Source: Pseudomonas solani
GTDB lineage: Bacteria > Pseudomonadota > Gammaproteobacteria > Pseudomonadales > Pseudomonadaceae
DNA length: 64,000 nt
Assembly (NCBI RefSeq): GCF_026072635.1
Contig: NZ_AP023081.1
Span: 2,254,501-2,318,500, forward strand
Direction of reading: 5' to 3'
In this document: piece after piece, positions 8,775-17,868 of the stretch
Layout: each line of letters starts with the position of its first letter
How positions within the stretch are numbered: the first letter of the stretch is position 1
The notes under the pieces: model-generated
What the model was told of the DNA's origin: nothing
Seen by the model: the letters and a program-made list of their open reading frames with translations, nothing else
Database searches by the model: none
Made by a program: the position numbers and the translations under genes

Positions 8775-9598
8775 TGGATCGCTACGCCGTCTTCGGCAAC
8801 CCCATCGGCCACAGCAAGTCGCCGCTGATCCACCGCCTGTTCGCCGCGCAGACCGGCCAGGCCCTGGAGTACGAGGCGTTGCTGGCGCCCCTGGACGACT
8901 TCACCGGCTTCGCCCGCGCCTTCTTTGCGCAGGGCCTGGGTGGCAACGTCACCGTGCCCTTCAAGGAACAGGCCTTCCAGATGGCCGACAGCCTCAGCGA
9001 GCGCGCCCGCCGCGCCGGTGCGGTGAACACCCTCAAGCGCCTGGATGACGGCAGCCTGCTGGGCGACAACACCGACGGCGCCGGCCTGGTGGGCGACCTG
9101 ATGCGCAATGCCGGGCTCGAACTCGCCGGCAAGCGCATCCTCCTGCTCGGTGCCGGTGGTGCCGTGCGCGGTGTGCTCGAACCCCTGCTGGCCCAGCGCC
9201 CGGCTGCGGTGGTGATCGCCAACCGCACGGTGGAGAAGGCCGAGCAGCTGGCCCGTGAGTTCGCCGACCTGGGCCCGGTGCTGGCCAGTGGTTTCGATTG
9301 GCTGGAAGAGCCGGTGGACCTGATCGTCAACGGCACCTCCGCCAGCCTTGCCGGCGAGCTGCCGCCCATCTCGCCGAGCCTGATCGAGGCCGGCCACACC
9401 GTCTGCTACGACATGATGTACGGCGCGCAGATCACTGCCTTCAACCGCTGGGCCCAGGAGCAGGGCGCCGCGCGCACCCTCGACGGCCTGGGCATGCTGG
9501 TGGAGCAGGCGGCCGAGGCCTTCCTGCTCTGGCGCGGCGTGCGCCCGGAAACGGCGCCGGTCCTCGCCGAACTGCGTCGGCTGCTCGCCCAGGGCTGA
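8774..9598 (+). CDS. aroE: Shikimate dehydrogenase
   Basis: AroE reduces 3-dehydroshikimate to shikimate with NADPH in aromatic amino acid synthesis. The 274-residue product starts MDRYAVFGNPIGHSKSP, with the shikimate-binding serines. It also has GGNVTVPFKE (catalytic Lys), NTDGAGLVGDL (catalytic Asp) and the NADP-binding loop LLGAGGAVRGVLEPLL followed by IANRTVEKAE. The start codon overlaps the hemF stop by one base. This hemF-aroE pair is conserved in pseudomonads. Confidence 0.97.
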   Translation: MDRYAVFGNPIGHSKSPLIHRLFAAQTGQALEYEALLAPLDDFTGFARAFFAQGLGGNVTVPFKEQAFQMADSLSERARRAGAVNTLKRLDDGSLLGDNTDGAGLVGDLMRNAGLELAGKRILLLGAGGAVRGVLEPLLAQRPAAVVIANRTVEKAEQLAREFADLGPVLASGFDWLEEPVDLIVNGTSASLAGELPPISPSLIEAGHTVCYDMMYGAQITAFNRWAQEQGAARTLDGLGMLVEQAAEAFLLWRGVRPETAPVLAELRRLLAQG

Positions 9599-9613
9599 TT
9601 CGGTCGCCCCGGG

Positions 9614-11173
9614 CTACGGCTCGATCACCAGCCGGCTGTGCTCGTCTTCCAGCTTGCGCAGCTCGCGCTCCACATGGGGCCGGGCGCGACGCAGCACCAG
9701 GGTGCGGCCCTGCCCGTGCAGCCGACGGGCCTCGTTGTGCAGCAGGCTCACCCCGGCGAAATCGATGAAGTTGATGTGGTGCCCGTCCAGCACCAGGCGC
9801 TTGCCCCGGCTGCGCTGGATCAGCCGCTGCACATAGGGGCAGGCACCAAAGAAGATCGAGCCCTCGATGCGCAGCACCTCCTCCTCGGCGTCGCCGGAAT
9901 GCAGCACGCGCGGCTGCGAGGTGCGCTTGAGGTAGAAGAACAGCGACGCCAGCACCCCCGCGTAGATCGCCGTCTGCAGTTCCAGCACCAGGGTGGCCAA
10001 GGCCGTCAGGGCCATCACCACGAACTCCGCCCGGCTCACCCGCCATAGCTGGCGCATGCCCGGCAGGTCGATCAGGTTCCAGCAGATCAGCAGGATGCTC
10101 GCCGCCATCGCCGGCAACGGGATATGCGCGATCAGCCGCGCGCCCACCAGGGCGAACAGCGCCACCCATAGCGCCGAGCACACCCCTGCCAGGGGCGAGC
10201 GGGCGCCGGCCTGCAGGTTCAGCGCCGAGCGGGTGAAGGAGCCGCTGGAGAGGTAGCCGGAGAACCAGGCCCCGATCAGGTTGGACAGGCCCTGGCCGCG
10301 GGTCTCGCGGTTGGCGTCCAGCACCTGCTGCGACTGCGCGGCCAGGGCACGGGCGATGGACAGGCTCATGACCAGGCCGAGCAGGCCGCAGGCCACGGCC
10401 GACGGCAGCAGGCGCAGGATGTCGTCGAGGTCGAAGCGCAAGGCCGTGAACGGCGGCAGGCGGCCCTCGAAAGGTGGCACCCGTGGCACGCCGGCCATGC
10501 TGGCGGGGAACGCCATTACCAGCAGGCTGCCGGCCACCAGGCCCAGCAACAGGGCCGGCAGGCGCGGGGCGAAGAGCCGCAGCAGCAGCGTCACCACCAG
10601 GGTCGTCAGCGCCACCAGCACCGAAGGCAGGTGCACCTCGCGCACGTGCCCCGCCAGTTCCAGCGCGCCCTGCAATGCCGTCGCGCGGCCTTCCAGGCTG
10701 GGCAGGCCGAGCAGGTTGGGGATCTGCCCTAAGGCGATGACCAGCGCCGCGCCGCAGGTGAAGCCGATCACCACCGACTGCGAGACGAAATTGGCCAGGG
10801 CGCCGAAGCGCAAGACACCGAGCAGCCACTGGAACAGCCCGGCGAGGAAGGTCAGCAGCAGCACCAGGGCGATGTAGTCGCCGCTGCCCGGCAAAGCCAG
10901 GGGGCTGACGCTGGCGAACAGCACCACGGAGATGGCCGCCGTCGGGCCGCCGATCAGGTGCCAGGACGAGCCCCAGAGGCAGGCGATGATCACCGGCACC
11001 ACGGCGGCATAGAGGCCGTATTCGGCCGGCAGGCCGGCGATCAGCGCATAGGCGATGGATTGCGGCAGGGCGAGGATGGCGCCGGTGAGGCCCACCAGCG
11101 CGTCACGCCCGAGGCTGCGCCCGGTGGTCCGGGGCAGCCAGTCGAGGAAGGGGAAGAGGGTGGAAGGCTTCAT
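9614..11173 (-). CDS. SulP-family anion transporter with STAS domain
   Basis: This is a 519-residue inner-membrane anion permease. About 10-12 hydrophobic segments span residues 25-420, with the SulP signature around LPQSIAYALIAGLPAEYGLYAA. A cytoplasmic STAS domain (residues about 435-510, LVLDGHHINFIDFAGVSLL) closes the protein. It lies next to the choline-binding protein and choline sulfatase genes, in the same direction. Sulfate or choline-O-sulfate is therefore a plausible substrate, but the sequence alone does not decide this. A second SulP gene at 51.6 kb, beside carbonic anhydrases, is a different subtype. Confidence 0.85.
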   Translation of the reverse strand: MKPSTLFPFLDWLPRTTGRSLGRDALVGLTGAILALPQSIAYALIAGLPAEYGLYAAVVPVIIACLWGSSWHLIGGPTAAISVVLFASVSPLALPGSGDYIALVLLLTFLAGLFQWLLGVLRFGALANFVSQSVVIGFTCGAALVIALGQIPNLLGLPSLEGRATALQGALELAGHVREVHLPSVLVALTTLVVTLLLRLFAPRLPALLLGLVAGSLLVMAFPASMAGVPRVPPFEGRLPPFTALRFDLDDILRLLPSAVACGLLGLVMSLSIARALAAQSQQVLDANRETRGQGLSNLIGAWFSGYLSSGSFTRSALNLQAGARSPLAGVCSALWVALFALVGARLIAHIPLPAMAASILLICWNLIDLPGMRQLWRVSRAEFVVMALTALATLVLELQTAIYAGVLASLFFYLKRTSQPRVLHSGDAEEEVLRIEGSIFFGACPYVQRLIQRSRGKRLVLDGHHINFIDFAGVSLLHNEARRLHGQGRTLVLRRARPHVERELRKLEDEHSRLVIEP

Positions 11174-11268
11174 CGTGTGACGGGCAGGGCCTCATCGGCA
11201 GGCGTGGGAAACGTGGTGCGAACTTTCACTCGCGATGGGCAGCGACCATACGCCACCTCGGGCGAATT

Positions 11269-11287
11269 GGGGCCGTTTCACGGCCCC
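11269..11287 (-). terminator. Hairpin after the choline-binding protein gene
   Basis: On the minus strand a 7-bp GC stem (GGGGCCG / CGGCCCC, loop TGAAA) starts 7 bp after the stop codon. The following sequence (AATTCGCCC) lacks a U tract, so this is a weak or Rho-assisted terminator candidate. It lies between the choline-binding protein and SulP genes. Confidence 0.45.
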
Positions 11288-11293
11288 CGCGAA

Positions 11294-12220
11294 TCACAGC
11301 TTCGCCTTCACCGCCGCCAGTGCATCGCCGCCCTCGCGGGTGGTCACGCCCTGCAGCCAGCCCTCGACCACCTGCGGGTTGGCCTTGAGCCAGGCCTTCA
11401 CCGCCTCGTCGTTGCTGGCGTTCTTGCTCAATACCTCGTTCATCACCGCGTTCTCCATCTCCTGGGTGAACGCCAGGTTGGCCAGCAGCTTGCCGACGTT
11501 GGGGCACTGCTGGGCGTAGCCCTTGCGCGCCAGGGTGTTCACCGTGCCGCTCGCGCCGAAGTACTTCTCGCCGCCCTTGAGGTACTTCATGTCGTACTGC
11601 ACGTTCATCGGGTGCGGGGTCCAGCCGAGGAACACCACGAAGTCCTTGCGCTTCACCGCGCGGCCCACCTGCACCAGCATCGCCTGCTCGCTGGACTCCA
11701 CCAGCTTCCAGTCGCCCAGGCCGAATTCATCGCCCTTGATCATGTCCTGGATGGAGATGTTGGCCGGCGAGCCGGCGGCGATGCCGTAGAGGGTGTGCTT
11801 GAACCTGTCGGCGTGCTTGTCCAGGTCGGCGAAGGTCTTCACCCCCGCGTCATAGGCGTAGGTGGGCACCGCCAAGGTGTACTCGGTGCCGCCGAGGTTC
11901 TGCGCCACCTTGTCCACCTCGCCGGCGGCGACGAACTTGTCGTAGTTGCTCTGCTGGGCCGGCATCCAGTTGCCGAGGAAGACGTCCACCTGGCCCTTCT
12001 GCAGTCCGGCGAAGATGATCGGCACTGCCAGGGTCTGGGTCTCGGCCTTGTAGCCCAGGCCGTCCAGCAGCAGGCGGGCGACGCCGTTGGTGACGGCGAT
12101 GTCGCTCCAGCCCGGGTCGCCCAGCTTCACGGTGGCGCAACGGGCGTCCTCGGCCTGGGCGGTGGTGATCAGGGCGCTGGAAAGCAGCGCGCCGGCGAAC
12201 AGGGTGGTGATGGTCTTCAT
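11294..12220 (-). CDS. Choline ABC transporter substrate-binding protein
   Basis: This is a periplasmic glycine-betaine/choline-type binding protein (OpuAC superfamily, ChoX/BetX group) of 308 residues. It has a Sec signal peptide (MKTITTLFAGALLSSALITTAQA). The mature part has the family features DPGWSDIAVTNGVARLLL near the start, VFLGNWMPAQQ (aromatic-box tryptophan), and FLGWTPHPMN near residue 210 (second aromatic box). The ATG at 12220 starts the signal peptide; an upstream extension overlaps the sulfatase gene. No permease or ATPase genes are adjacent, so it presumably feeds a transporter encoded elsewhere. It follows betC by 52 bp and is probably co-transcribed with it. Confidence 0.88.
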   Translation of the reverse strand: MKTITTLFAGALLSSALITTAQAEDARCATVKLGDPGWSDIAVTNGVARLLLDGLGYKAETQTLAVPIIFAGLQKGQVDVFLGNWMPAQQSNYDKFVAAGEVDKVAQNLGGTEYTLAVPTYAYDAGVKTFADLDKHADRFKHTLYGIAAGSPANISIQDMIKGDEFGLGDWKLVESSEQAMLVQVGRAVKRKDFVVFLGWTPHPMNVQYDMKYLKGGEKYFGASGTVNTLARKGYAQQCPNVGKLLANLAFTQEMENAVMNEVLSKNASNDEAVKAWLKANPQVVEGWLQGVTTREGGDALAAVKAKL

Positions 12221-12272
12221 GCCTTTTCCTTGTGAGTGAAGGTGTGGCCGGCCGTGGGTTCGTCCCCTCTGG

Positions 12273-13778
12273 TCAGGGCTGTGGATAACGTGCGCGGCGC
12301 TCCAGGTCGTCGAGATCGATGTGGTTGCGCATGTATTGCTGGCTGGCGTCCACCCAGGGCTGGTGGTCCCAGCTGGTGAGCCGGCCCTGCTCCAGCGCGC
12401 CGGCGACGAAGCGGCGGCGGCGCTGGCTGGCGAGCGTCGCCTGGTGGATCGCGGGGATGTCCCAGCGCGCCCGGGCTTCGGCGAGGAAGGCCTCGAGCAC
12501 CTCGCGGTGGCTCGCGGATGCGGCCAGGTTCTCCAGTTCGCGAGGGTCGCCTTCCAGGTTGAAGAGCAGCAGCGGGTCCTGCTCCGAATAGACGAACTTC
12601 CACGGGCCACGGCGGATCATCATCAACGGGCTGGTGGTGCCTTCGGCCATGTATTCGCCGAACACCTCGTCATGTCCGCCCTCGCCCGCCAGGTGCGGCA
12701 GCAGCGAGCGGCCGTCCAGCGGCAACTGTGGGTCCAGGTTGCCGCCGGCCAGTTCCACCAGGGTCGGCAGCAGGTCCATGGTCGAGACCGAGGCCTTGAC
12801 CCGGCGCGGCGCGAAACGCTGCGGTGCATGCACCAGCATCGGCACCCGCGCGGCCATTTCGAACCAGTGCATCTTGTACCAGAGGCCGCGCTCGCCAAGC
12901 ATGTCGCCGTGGTCGCCAGAGAACACCAGGATGGTGTCCTCGGCCAGGCCACAGTCCTCCAGGGTCTTGAGCAGGGTGCCGATCTGCGCGTCGACGTAGC
13001 TGCAGGCGCCGAAGTAGGCGCGGCGGGCGTCGATGATCTTCTGCTCGGGCAGCGGCTTGTCCCACAGGTCGATGACCTTGAGCAGGCGCTGGGCGTGCGG
13101 GTCCTGCTCATGCTGGGCCAGCTGCACCGAGGGCAGCGGGATGTCCTCCTCGCGGTACAGGTCCCAGTACTCGCGGGGAATGGTGTAGGGGTCGTGGGGG
13201 TGGGTCATCGACACCGTCAGGCAGAAGGGCCGCCCGGCCTGTTCGCGCACGTGGTCGTAGAGGTACTGGCGCGCCTTGAACACCACCTCGTCGTCGAAAT
13301 CCAGCTGGTTGGTGCGCACGCAAGGCCCGGCCTGCAGCACCGAGGACATGTTGTGGTACCAGCTCGGGCGCACGTCCGGCTCGTCCCAGTTCACCGCCCA
13401 GCCGTAGTCGGCGGGGTAGATGTCGCTGGTCAGGCGTTCCTCGTAGCCGTGCAGCTGGTCCGGACCGCAGAAGTGCATCTTGCCGGACAGCGCGGTGCGG
13501 TAGCCCAGGCGGCGCAGGTGATGGGCGTAGGTGGGCACGTCGGCGGGGAAGTCGGCGGCGTTGTCGTAGGCGCCGATCTTCGACGGCAGCTGGCCGCTCA
13601 CCAGGGTGAAGCGCGAGGGCGCGCAGAGCGGGCTGTTGCAGTAGGCCGAGTCGAACACCACGGCACGTTCCGCCAAGCGCGAAAGATTGGGCATGTGCAG
13701 GGGCAGGCCACCGTGGAAGGGCATCAGCGGCGCGGCCATCTGGTCGGCCATGATGAAGAGGATGTTGGGGCGGTTCAT
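12273..13778 (-). CDS. betC: Choline sulfatase
   Basis: BetC hydrolyses choline-O-sulfate to choline and sulfate, yielding an osmoprotectant precursor and a sulfur source. The 501-residue product has the sulfatase signature with the formylglycine precursor cysteine in NSPLCAPSRFTLVSGQLPS near residue 55. It also has N-terminal metal-binding RPNILFIMADQM and the distal metal ligands FSGDHGDMLGERGLW near residue 285. The C-terminal region (DHQPWVDASQQYMRNH) is the choline-sulfatase-specific tail. I prefer the ATG at 13778 (AAGG upstream, family start MNRPNILF) over one at 13793. A divergent LysR gene lies 111 bp away, the usual betC regulator arrangement. Confidence 0.94.
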   Translation of the reverse strand: MNRPNILFIMADQMAAPLMPFHGGLPLHMPNLSRLAERAVVFDSAYCNSPLCAPSRFTLVSGQLPSKIGAYDNAADFPADVPTYAHHLRRLGYRTALSGKMHFCGPDQLHGYEERLTSDIYPADYGWAVNWDEPDVRPSWYHNMSSVLQAGPCVRTNQLDFDDEVVFKARQYLYDHVREQAGRPFCLTVSMTHPHDPYTIPREYWDLYREEDIPLPSVQLAQHEQDPHAQRLLKVIDLWDKPLPEQKIIDARRAYFGACSYVDAQIGTLLKTLEDCGLAEDTILVFSGDHGDMLGERGLWYKMHWFEMAARVPMLVHAPQRFAPRRVKASVSTMDLLPTLVELAGGNLDPQLPLDGRSLLPHLAGEGGHDEVFGEYMAEGTTSPLMMIRRGPWKFVYSEQDPLLLFNLEGDPRELENLAASASHREVLEAFLAEARARWDIPAIHQATLASQRRRRFVAGALEQGRLTSWDHQPWVDASQQYMRNHIDLDDLERRARYPQP

Positions 13779-13889
13779 GGGGCCTTCATCCATATGATCG
13801 GTTTATGCGAGAGTGCTGGCGTCGATCATGGAATCGCCACACCTTTCGGTAAACCGCATGGGCGGACATGCCTCGGATAAGTAATCGTT

Positions 13890-14840
13890 ATGGCAGACCT
13901 GCAACCCGAACTCTCCCTCGACCTGCTGCGCGTATTCGAAGCGGCGGCGCGCCACCTGAGCTTCACCGCCGCGGCGGTGGAGCTGGGCACCACCCAGCCG
14001 GCGGTGAGCCAGCAGATCCAGCGCCTGGAGAAGCAGTTGGCGACGCGGCTGTTCGACCGCGTCTACCGCGGCATCGAACTGACTGACAGCGGGCGCCTGC
14101 TCTTCGTTCATGTGCAGGACGGCCTGCGCGCCATCAACCTCGGCCTGGAGGCGGTGGGCGCGCGAGCCCAGCACGAGGTGCTGCAGGTGGCCACCGACTT
14201 CGCCTTCGCCGCCTACTGGCTGATGCCGCGCCTGCACCGCTTCCACGAAGCCCACCCGGAAATCGACGTCAGCCTGGTGACCAGCGACCGCACCATGAAC
14301 ATGCTGCGCTCGGAGATCGACGTCGCCATCGCCTTCGGTGACGGCCGCTTCAAGCACGGTGACGCGCTGCTGCTGTTCCGCGAGGAGGTGTTCCCCATCT
14401 GCAGCCCGCGCCTGCTCAAGGACCAGGCCGCCCCCCTGCCCGCCGCCGCCCTCGCCCAGTTGCCGCTGTTGCACCTCAAGCCCGAGGTGCGCACCCGCTG
14501 GTTCGACTGGGAGGCGCTGTTCCGCGAGCTGGGTATCGACCGCCCGCCGGGCTCCGGCTCCCTGCGTTTCGACAACTACACGCTGCTGGTGCAGGCCGCC
14601 ATCGCCGGGCAGGGCGTGGCCATCGGCTGGCGCTACCTGGTGGACGACCTCATCGAGCAGGGCCTGCTGGCACGGGTGATCGAAGGCAGCCTCACCTCCG
14701 ACTTCGGCTATTACGTGGTGCTGCCCGAGCGCAAGCGCCGGGCGCGGGTGGTGGCCTGCTTCGTCGACTGGCTGCAGCGCGAGCTGGCGGACGAAGACCC
14801 GGTGCAGCGTATCCGCAACCGCGAGGGCATCGCCGTCTGA
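13890..14840 (+). CDS. LysR-type regulator of choline-sulfate utilisation
   Basis: This is a 316-residue LysR transcription factor. The N-terminal winged helix-turn-helix (residues about 10-70) contains FTAAAVELGTTQPAVSQQIQRLEKQL. The periplasmic-binding-like effector domain follows. It is divergent from betC with 111 bp between start codons, so it most likely controls betC and the downstream choline-binding gene and represses itself. The probable inducer is choline sulfate or choline; this is inferred from context and from the matching P. aeruginosa gene PA0032. Confidence 0.88.
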   Translation: MADLQPELSLDLLRVFEAAARHLSFTAAAVELGTTQPAVSQQIQRLEKQLATRLFDRVYRGIELTDSGRLLFVHVQDGLRAINLGLEAVGARAQHEVLQVATDFAFAAYWLMPRLHRFHEAHPEIDVSLVTSDRTMNMLRSEIDVAIAFGDGRFKHGDALLLFREEVFPICSPRLLKDQAAPLPAAALAQLPLLHLKPEVRTRWFDWEALFRELGIDRPPGSGSLRFDNYTLLVQAAIAGQGVAIGWRYLVDDLIEQGLLARVIEGSLTSDFGYYVVLPERKRRARVVACFVDWLQRELADEDPVQRIRNREGIAV

Positions 14841-14962
14841 CGGGCGGAGTTGGGTTTGCAGGATTTTGAGACGCCAGTCCCATAAAGGGCGCGAGCTGTC
14901 ATTCGGGTTGCACAAAGCGCGGCTATCACTTCTGGGGTCATTCACTTCCCCGAGCGCTGCCG

Positions 14963-15949
14963 ATGAAACCCCTCGTCCACCTGGCTGCAGGTCTCTGCAT
15001 CTGCGCCATGGCCGGCCAGGCCAACGCCTGGTCCCAGCCCACCCACAAGAACATCGTCAAGGATGCACTGGCCTACATGAACTCCCCCTACGCCACGGAG
15101 GAGATGCGCCGGGCCTACAGCTTCTACGTCAGCGCGGCCGGCAGCGAAGCCAAGGCAGGCGAAACCCTCGGCCAGGCCGCCTATGACGTGGATGATTTCA
15201 AGGACACGCGCCTGGGTGGCTGGTGGGTCGGCTACGAGCACGCGCCGCTGTGGGGCGCCGCGTCCGGCATCGTCAACTACACCTCCTACTGGCACTTCCT
15301 CAACCTCACCCGCGAGGGCGACGCCCACGGCAACCGTCACGGCGGCTACGACTACCGCTACCACAAGGTCGACGGCGGCATCTCCGATGTCGACTGGTAC
15401 GCCATGGTCTACCTCTACAACCGCGAGCTGAAGCGGGCCGACTTCGACACCACCGAAGCCCACTACCGGCGTGGCAGCCGCTCCGACTGGCAGGAGCACT
15501 ACGGCGACTTCCAGAACGCCGCCTTCCAGCCTGTGGATAACCTCGCCAGCTACTGGTTCGATCAGTTCCGCGCTGCGCCCTCATTGCAGACCATCGGCTA
15601 CGCGCTGCACGCCACGGGCGACGTGGCCCAGCCCCACCACGTGTGGATCACCTCGGCCAACGGCCACTCCAGCTGGGAAGGCTGGGTCGACGACCACTAC
15701 GCTAGCGAGCGCCTCAACGACCAGGCCGCGGTGGCCAACCTCATCGGCCGCTACGACGCCAGCCGCAGCGTCAGCGACCTGATGCTGCAGACCGGCCGCG
15801 TCGCCTACGCGCACCCCGAGCCGCTCTACGACACCAGCTATGCAACCCGCCTGCGCGTGGCCAAGGAGCTGATCCCCGAATCCATCGCGCTCACCGTCAG
15901 CGTCCTGACCAAGGGAGCCAACAGCTTCAATGCACCCAAGGCACTCTGA
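14963..15949 (+). CDS. plcB: Zinc-dependent phospholipase C, PlcB type
   Basis: The 328-residue product has a signal peptide (MKPLVHLAAGLCICAMAGQANA). Cleavage leaves an N-terminal Trp (WSQPTHKNIV), as required for zinc coordination in the S1-P1 nuclease/zinc phospholipase C fold. The zinc signature HATGDVAQPHH lies near residue 215, with other ligand histidines in YWHFLN and nearby. P. aeruginosa PlcB (PA0026) is a secreted phospholipase needed for chemotaxis toward phosphatidylethanolamine by twitching. The 3' end overlaps the next gene by 20 bp, so it forms an operon with a PpiC-type foldase. Substrate preference cannot be read from sequence. Confidence 0.87.
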   Translation: MKPLVHLAAGLCICAMAGQANAWSQPTHKNIVKDALAYMNSPYATEEMRRAYSFYVSAAGSEAKAGETLGQAAYDVDDFKDTRLGGWWVGYEHAPLWGAASGIVNYTSYWHFLNLTREGDAHGNRHGGYDYRYHKVDGGISDVDWYAMVYLYNRELKRADFDTTEAHYRRGSRSDWQEHYGDFQNAAFQPVDNLASYWFDQFRAAPSLQTIGYALHATGDVAQPHHVWITSANGHSSWEGWVDDHYASERLNDQAAVANLIGRYDASRSVSDLMLQTGRVAYAHPEPLYDTSYATRLRVAKELIPESIALTVSVLTKGANSFNAPKAL

Positions 15950-17210
15950 AGGAACCCGGCGCCGGGTCCGGCTGCTGGCCGGCCTGGTGCTGGGGCTGTA
16001 CCTGGGCGCGGCCCAGGCCATGCCCACCGCCAAGGACCTGCGCATCGACGGCGAGCTGCTGCCTGGGCGCAGCATCGCCCTGTTGCAGCAGGTGCTGTCG
16101 CGGGTGAAGTTCAACACCGACCCGGCGCAGCTGCGCCGGGGCCTGGTGGAGAACCACCTGCTGGCCCGCGACGTGGAGGGCCAGCTCAATGCCCAGAGCC
16201 GCGCCGACCTGGACGCCACGGTGGAGATCGAGGCCGGCAACTTGCTGGAGCAGTACTACGGCCGCGACGCCCGCCAGGACATGCGCCCCTTCCTGCGCCA
16301 GCCGCAGCCCCTGGATTCGCGGCGCCTGCGCGAGGTACTGGCACCGTCCAGCAGCGTGCTGGTGGCCAACAGCCTGGTGCTCGGCCCGGTCCAGGAACAG
16401 GCGGCGGCCAAGGTGGAGCTGATCCGCTGGCAGTTCCCCGGCGAGCCCGAGCACAGCCTCGACCTGCTGGACCTCTACCGTGGCGACAACGTCCAGGGCC
16501 AGGTGGAGCTGCAGAAGGGCAACCTCGAATACCTGGCGCGCCAGGTGCAGGGCCGGGTGCAGCGTGATCACCTTTGGTATCGCCTGGGCCGCGACGGCTT
16601 CACCCCGGCCGAGCGCGCGGGCGTCAAAGCCCTGGTGCGGGACCGCCTGGTGCGCCACCGCTACCTGCACCAGATCGGCCTCTACAGCGACTTCCACCAC
16701 GAGTCCGACGCCCTGCGCGCCCTCGCCGCCCAGGTCACCGATGCCGAGGCCCAGGCCTACTACCAGCGCAACCTGGCGCAGTACCGCAACGTCGCCCAGG
16801 TGCAGGCCGCGCACATCCGCCTGGCCGACCAGGCCGGTGCCGACCGCGTCTACGAGGAACTGCAGAAGGGCCTGGATTTCGACGAAGCGGTGCGTCGCTA
16901 CTCCCAGGCCGAGGACAAGACGCGTACGCCGCCAGGCGACCTGGGCTTGATCCGCCCCGCTGACGCGGACCTTGACTTGCTGCGCAAGACCGCGCTGATC
17001 CAGAAGGCCGACAGCCTGTCCCAGCCCATGCACATCGACGGCGCTTTCGAGATCGTCCGGGTGCGCAGCCGCGAGGACCGCCAACTGCCCCTGGACGACC
17101 GCAGCGTGCGCTTCGAAGTGAACCAGGCCGTGGCGCGGGAAAAGCTCGCCGCCCAGGTGGACGCGCAGCTCGGTGCCCTGCTGGCCAGCGCCAAGGTGGA
17201 AGGCCTGTGA
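15930..17210 (+). CDS. Exported parvulin-type peptidyl-prolyl isomerase
   Basis: The 426-residue product has a signal sequence (residues about 12-30, VRLLAGLVLGLYLGAAQA), a helical SurA-like N-terminal region, and a parvulin (PpiC) domain at about residues 270-380, with QAAHIRLADQAGADRVYEEL and GDLGLI. Such proteins assist folding of exported proteins. It starts 20 bp before the plcB stop and its own stop overlaps the next gene by 4 bp. This tight coupling suggests a dedicated foldase for the phospholipase, as in lipase-foldase pairs; that role is inference. It matches PA0027 by position. Confidence 0.75.
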   Translation: MHPRHSEGTRRRVRLLAGLVLGLYLGAAQAMPTAKDLRIDGELLPGRSIALLQQVLSRVKFNTDPAQLRRGLVENHLLARDVEGQLNAQSRADLDATVEIEAGNLLEQYYGRDARQDMRPFLRQPQPLDSRRLREVLAPSSSVLVANSLVLGPVQEQAAAKVELIRWQFPGEPEHSLDLLDLYRGDNVQGQVELQKGNLEYLARQVQGRVQRDHLWYRLGRDGFTPAERAGVKALVRDRLVRHRYLHQIGLYSDFHHESDALRALAAQVTDAEAQAYYQRNLAQYRNVAQVQAAHIRLADQAGADRVYEELQKGLDFDEAVRRYSQAEDKTRTPPGDLGLIRPADADLDLLRKTALIQKADSLSQPMHIDGAFEIVRVRSREDRQLPLDDRSVRFEVNQAVAREKLAAQVDAQLGALLASAKVEGL

Positions 17211-17812
17211 AGGACTGGATCGCCGCCGCCCTGGTCTGCAGCGCGGGTGCCGTGGCTGTGGCAGGAATCATGGTGACCCTGGAGCCGACGCCCATGGCCG
17301 CCGCCAAAGCGGCGCCGGTGGTACGCCCCAAGGTGGCGGTCGTACCGGCGCCCCGTGAGCCGGTGCTCAGCCCCGTTCCGACACCTGCGCCCCGCCCTGC
17401 CGTGGCCCAGGTGGCCGCCGCGGTGCCGGAGGAACGCCCCCTGGACCAGCAGGACGCCATTCTCTTCATGCAGATGATGGAGCAGGAAGGCGACCCGCGC
17501 CGCCCCGAGCTGGGCGGCCTCAAGCCTCGGCAGGGTGCCACTGCCGCCGAGCTCGCCGACCCGCGCCAGTATGCCGCGCTGGAAGACCGGCAGGCCCGCG
17601 AACTGGTGCAGGCCTACACCAGCGGCGTGCAGCAGATCCCCGAGATCCGCGCGCGTATCGAGGCGGCAGCCCAGAGCGGCGAGCGCACGGCCGCCGAGCT
17701 GGACGAAGCCCGCGCCGCCCTGCAGCAACTGGAAGCCCTGCAGAGCAAGCTGGAACGCCAGGCGCCGCAGCTGCTGCCCGGCGGCACTGTGCCGACACCG
17801 CCCAAACCCTGA
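17207..17812 (+). CDS. Membrane-anchored Pro/Ala-rich coiled-coil protein (unknown function)
   Basis: The 201-residue product starts at a GTG overlapping the previous stop by 4 bp. An N-terminal hydrophobic segment (residues about 4-25) is an anchor or uncleaved signal. A Pro-Ala-rich linker (about residues 30-75) follows. The C-terminal half (residues about 115-190) is rich in Ala, Glu and Leu with heptad-like spacing and is probably coiled coil. I recognise no catalytic domain. It matches PA0028 by position. As the third gene of the plcB operon it may help secretion or assembly, but this is speculation. Confidence 0.65.
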   Translation: MKDWIAAALVCSAGAVAVAGIMVTLEPTPMAAAKAAPVVRPKVAVVPAPREPVLSPVPTPAPRPAVAQVAAAVPEERPLDQQDAILFMQMMEQEGDPRRPELGGLKPRQGATAAELADPRQYAALEDRQARELVQAYTSGVQQIPEIRARIEAAAQSGERTAAELDEARAALQQLEALQSKLERQAPQLLPGGTVPTPPKP

Positions 17813-17868
17813 GCCAGGCTGGGCGGGTTGCGGGTACCATGGCGCGTCGGTACCCGAGAGAGGTGAAC

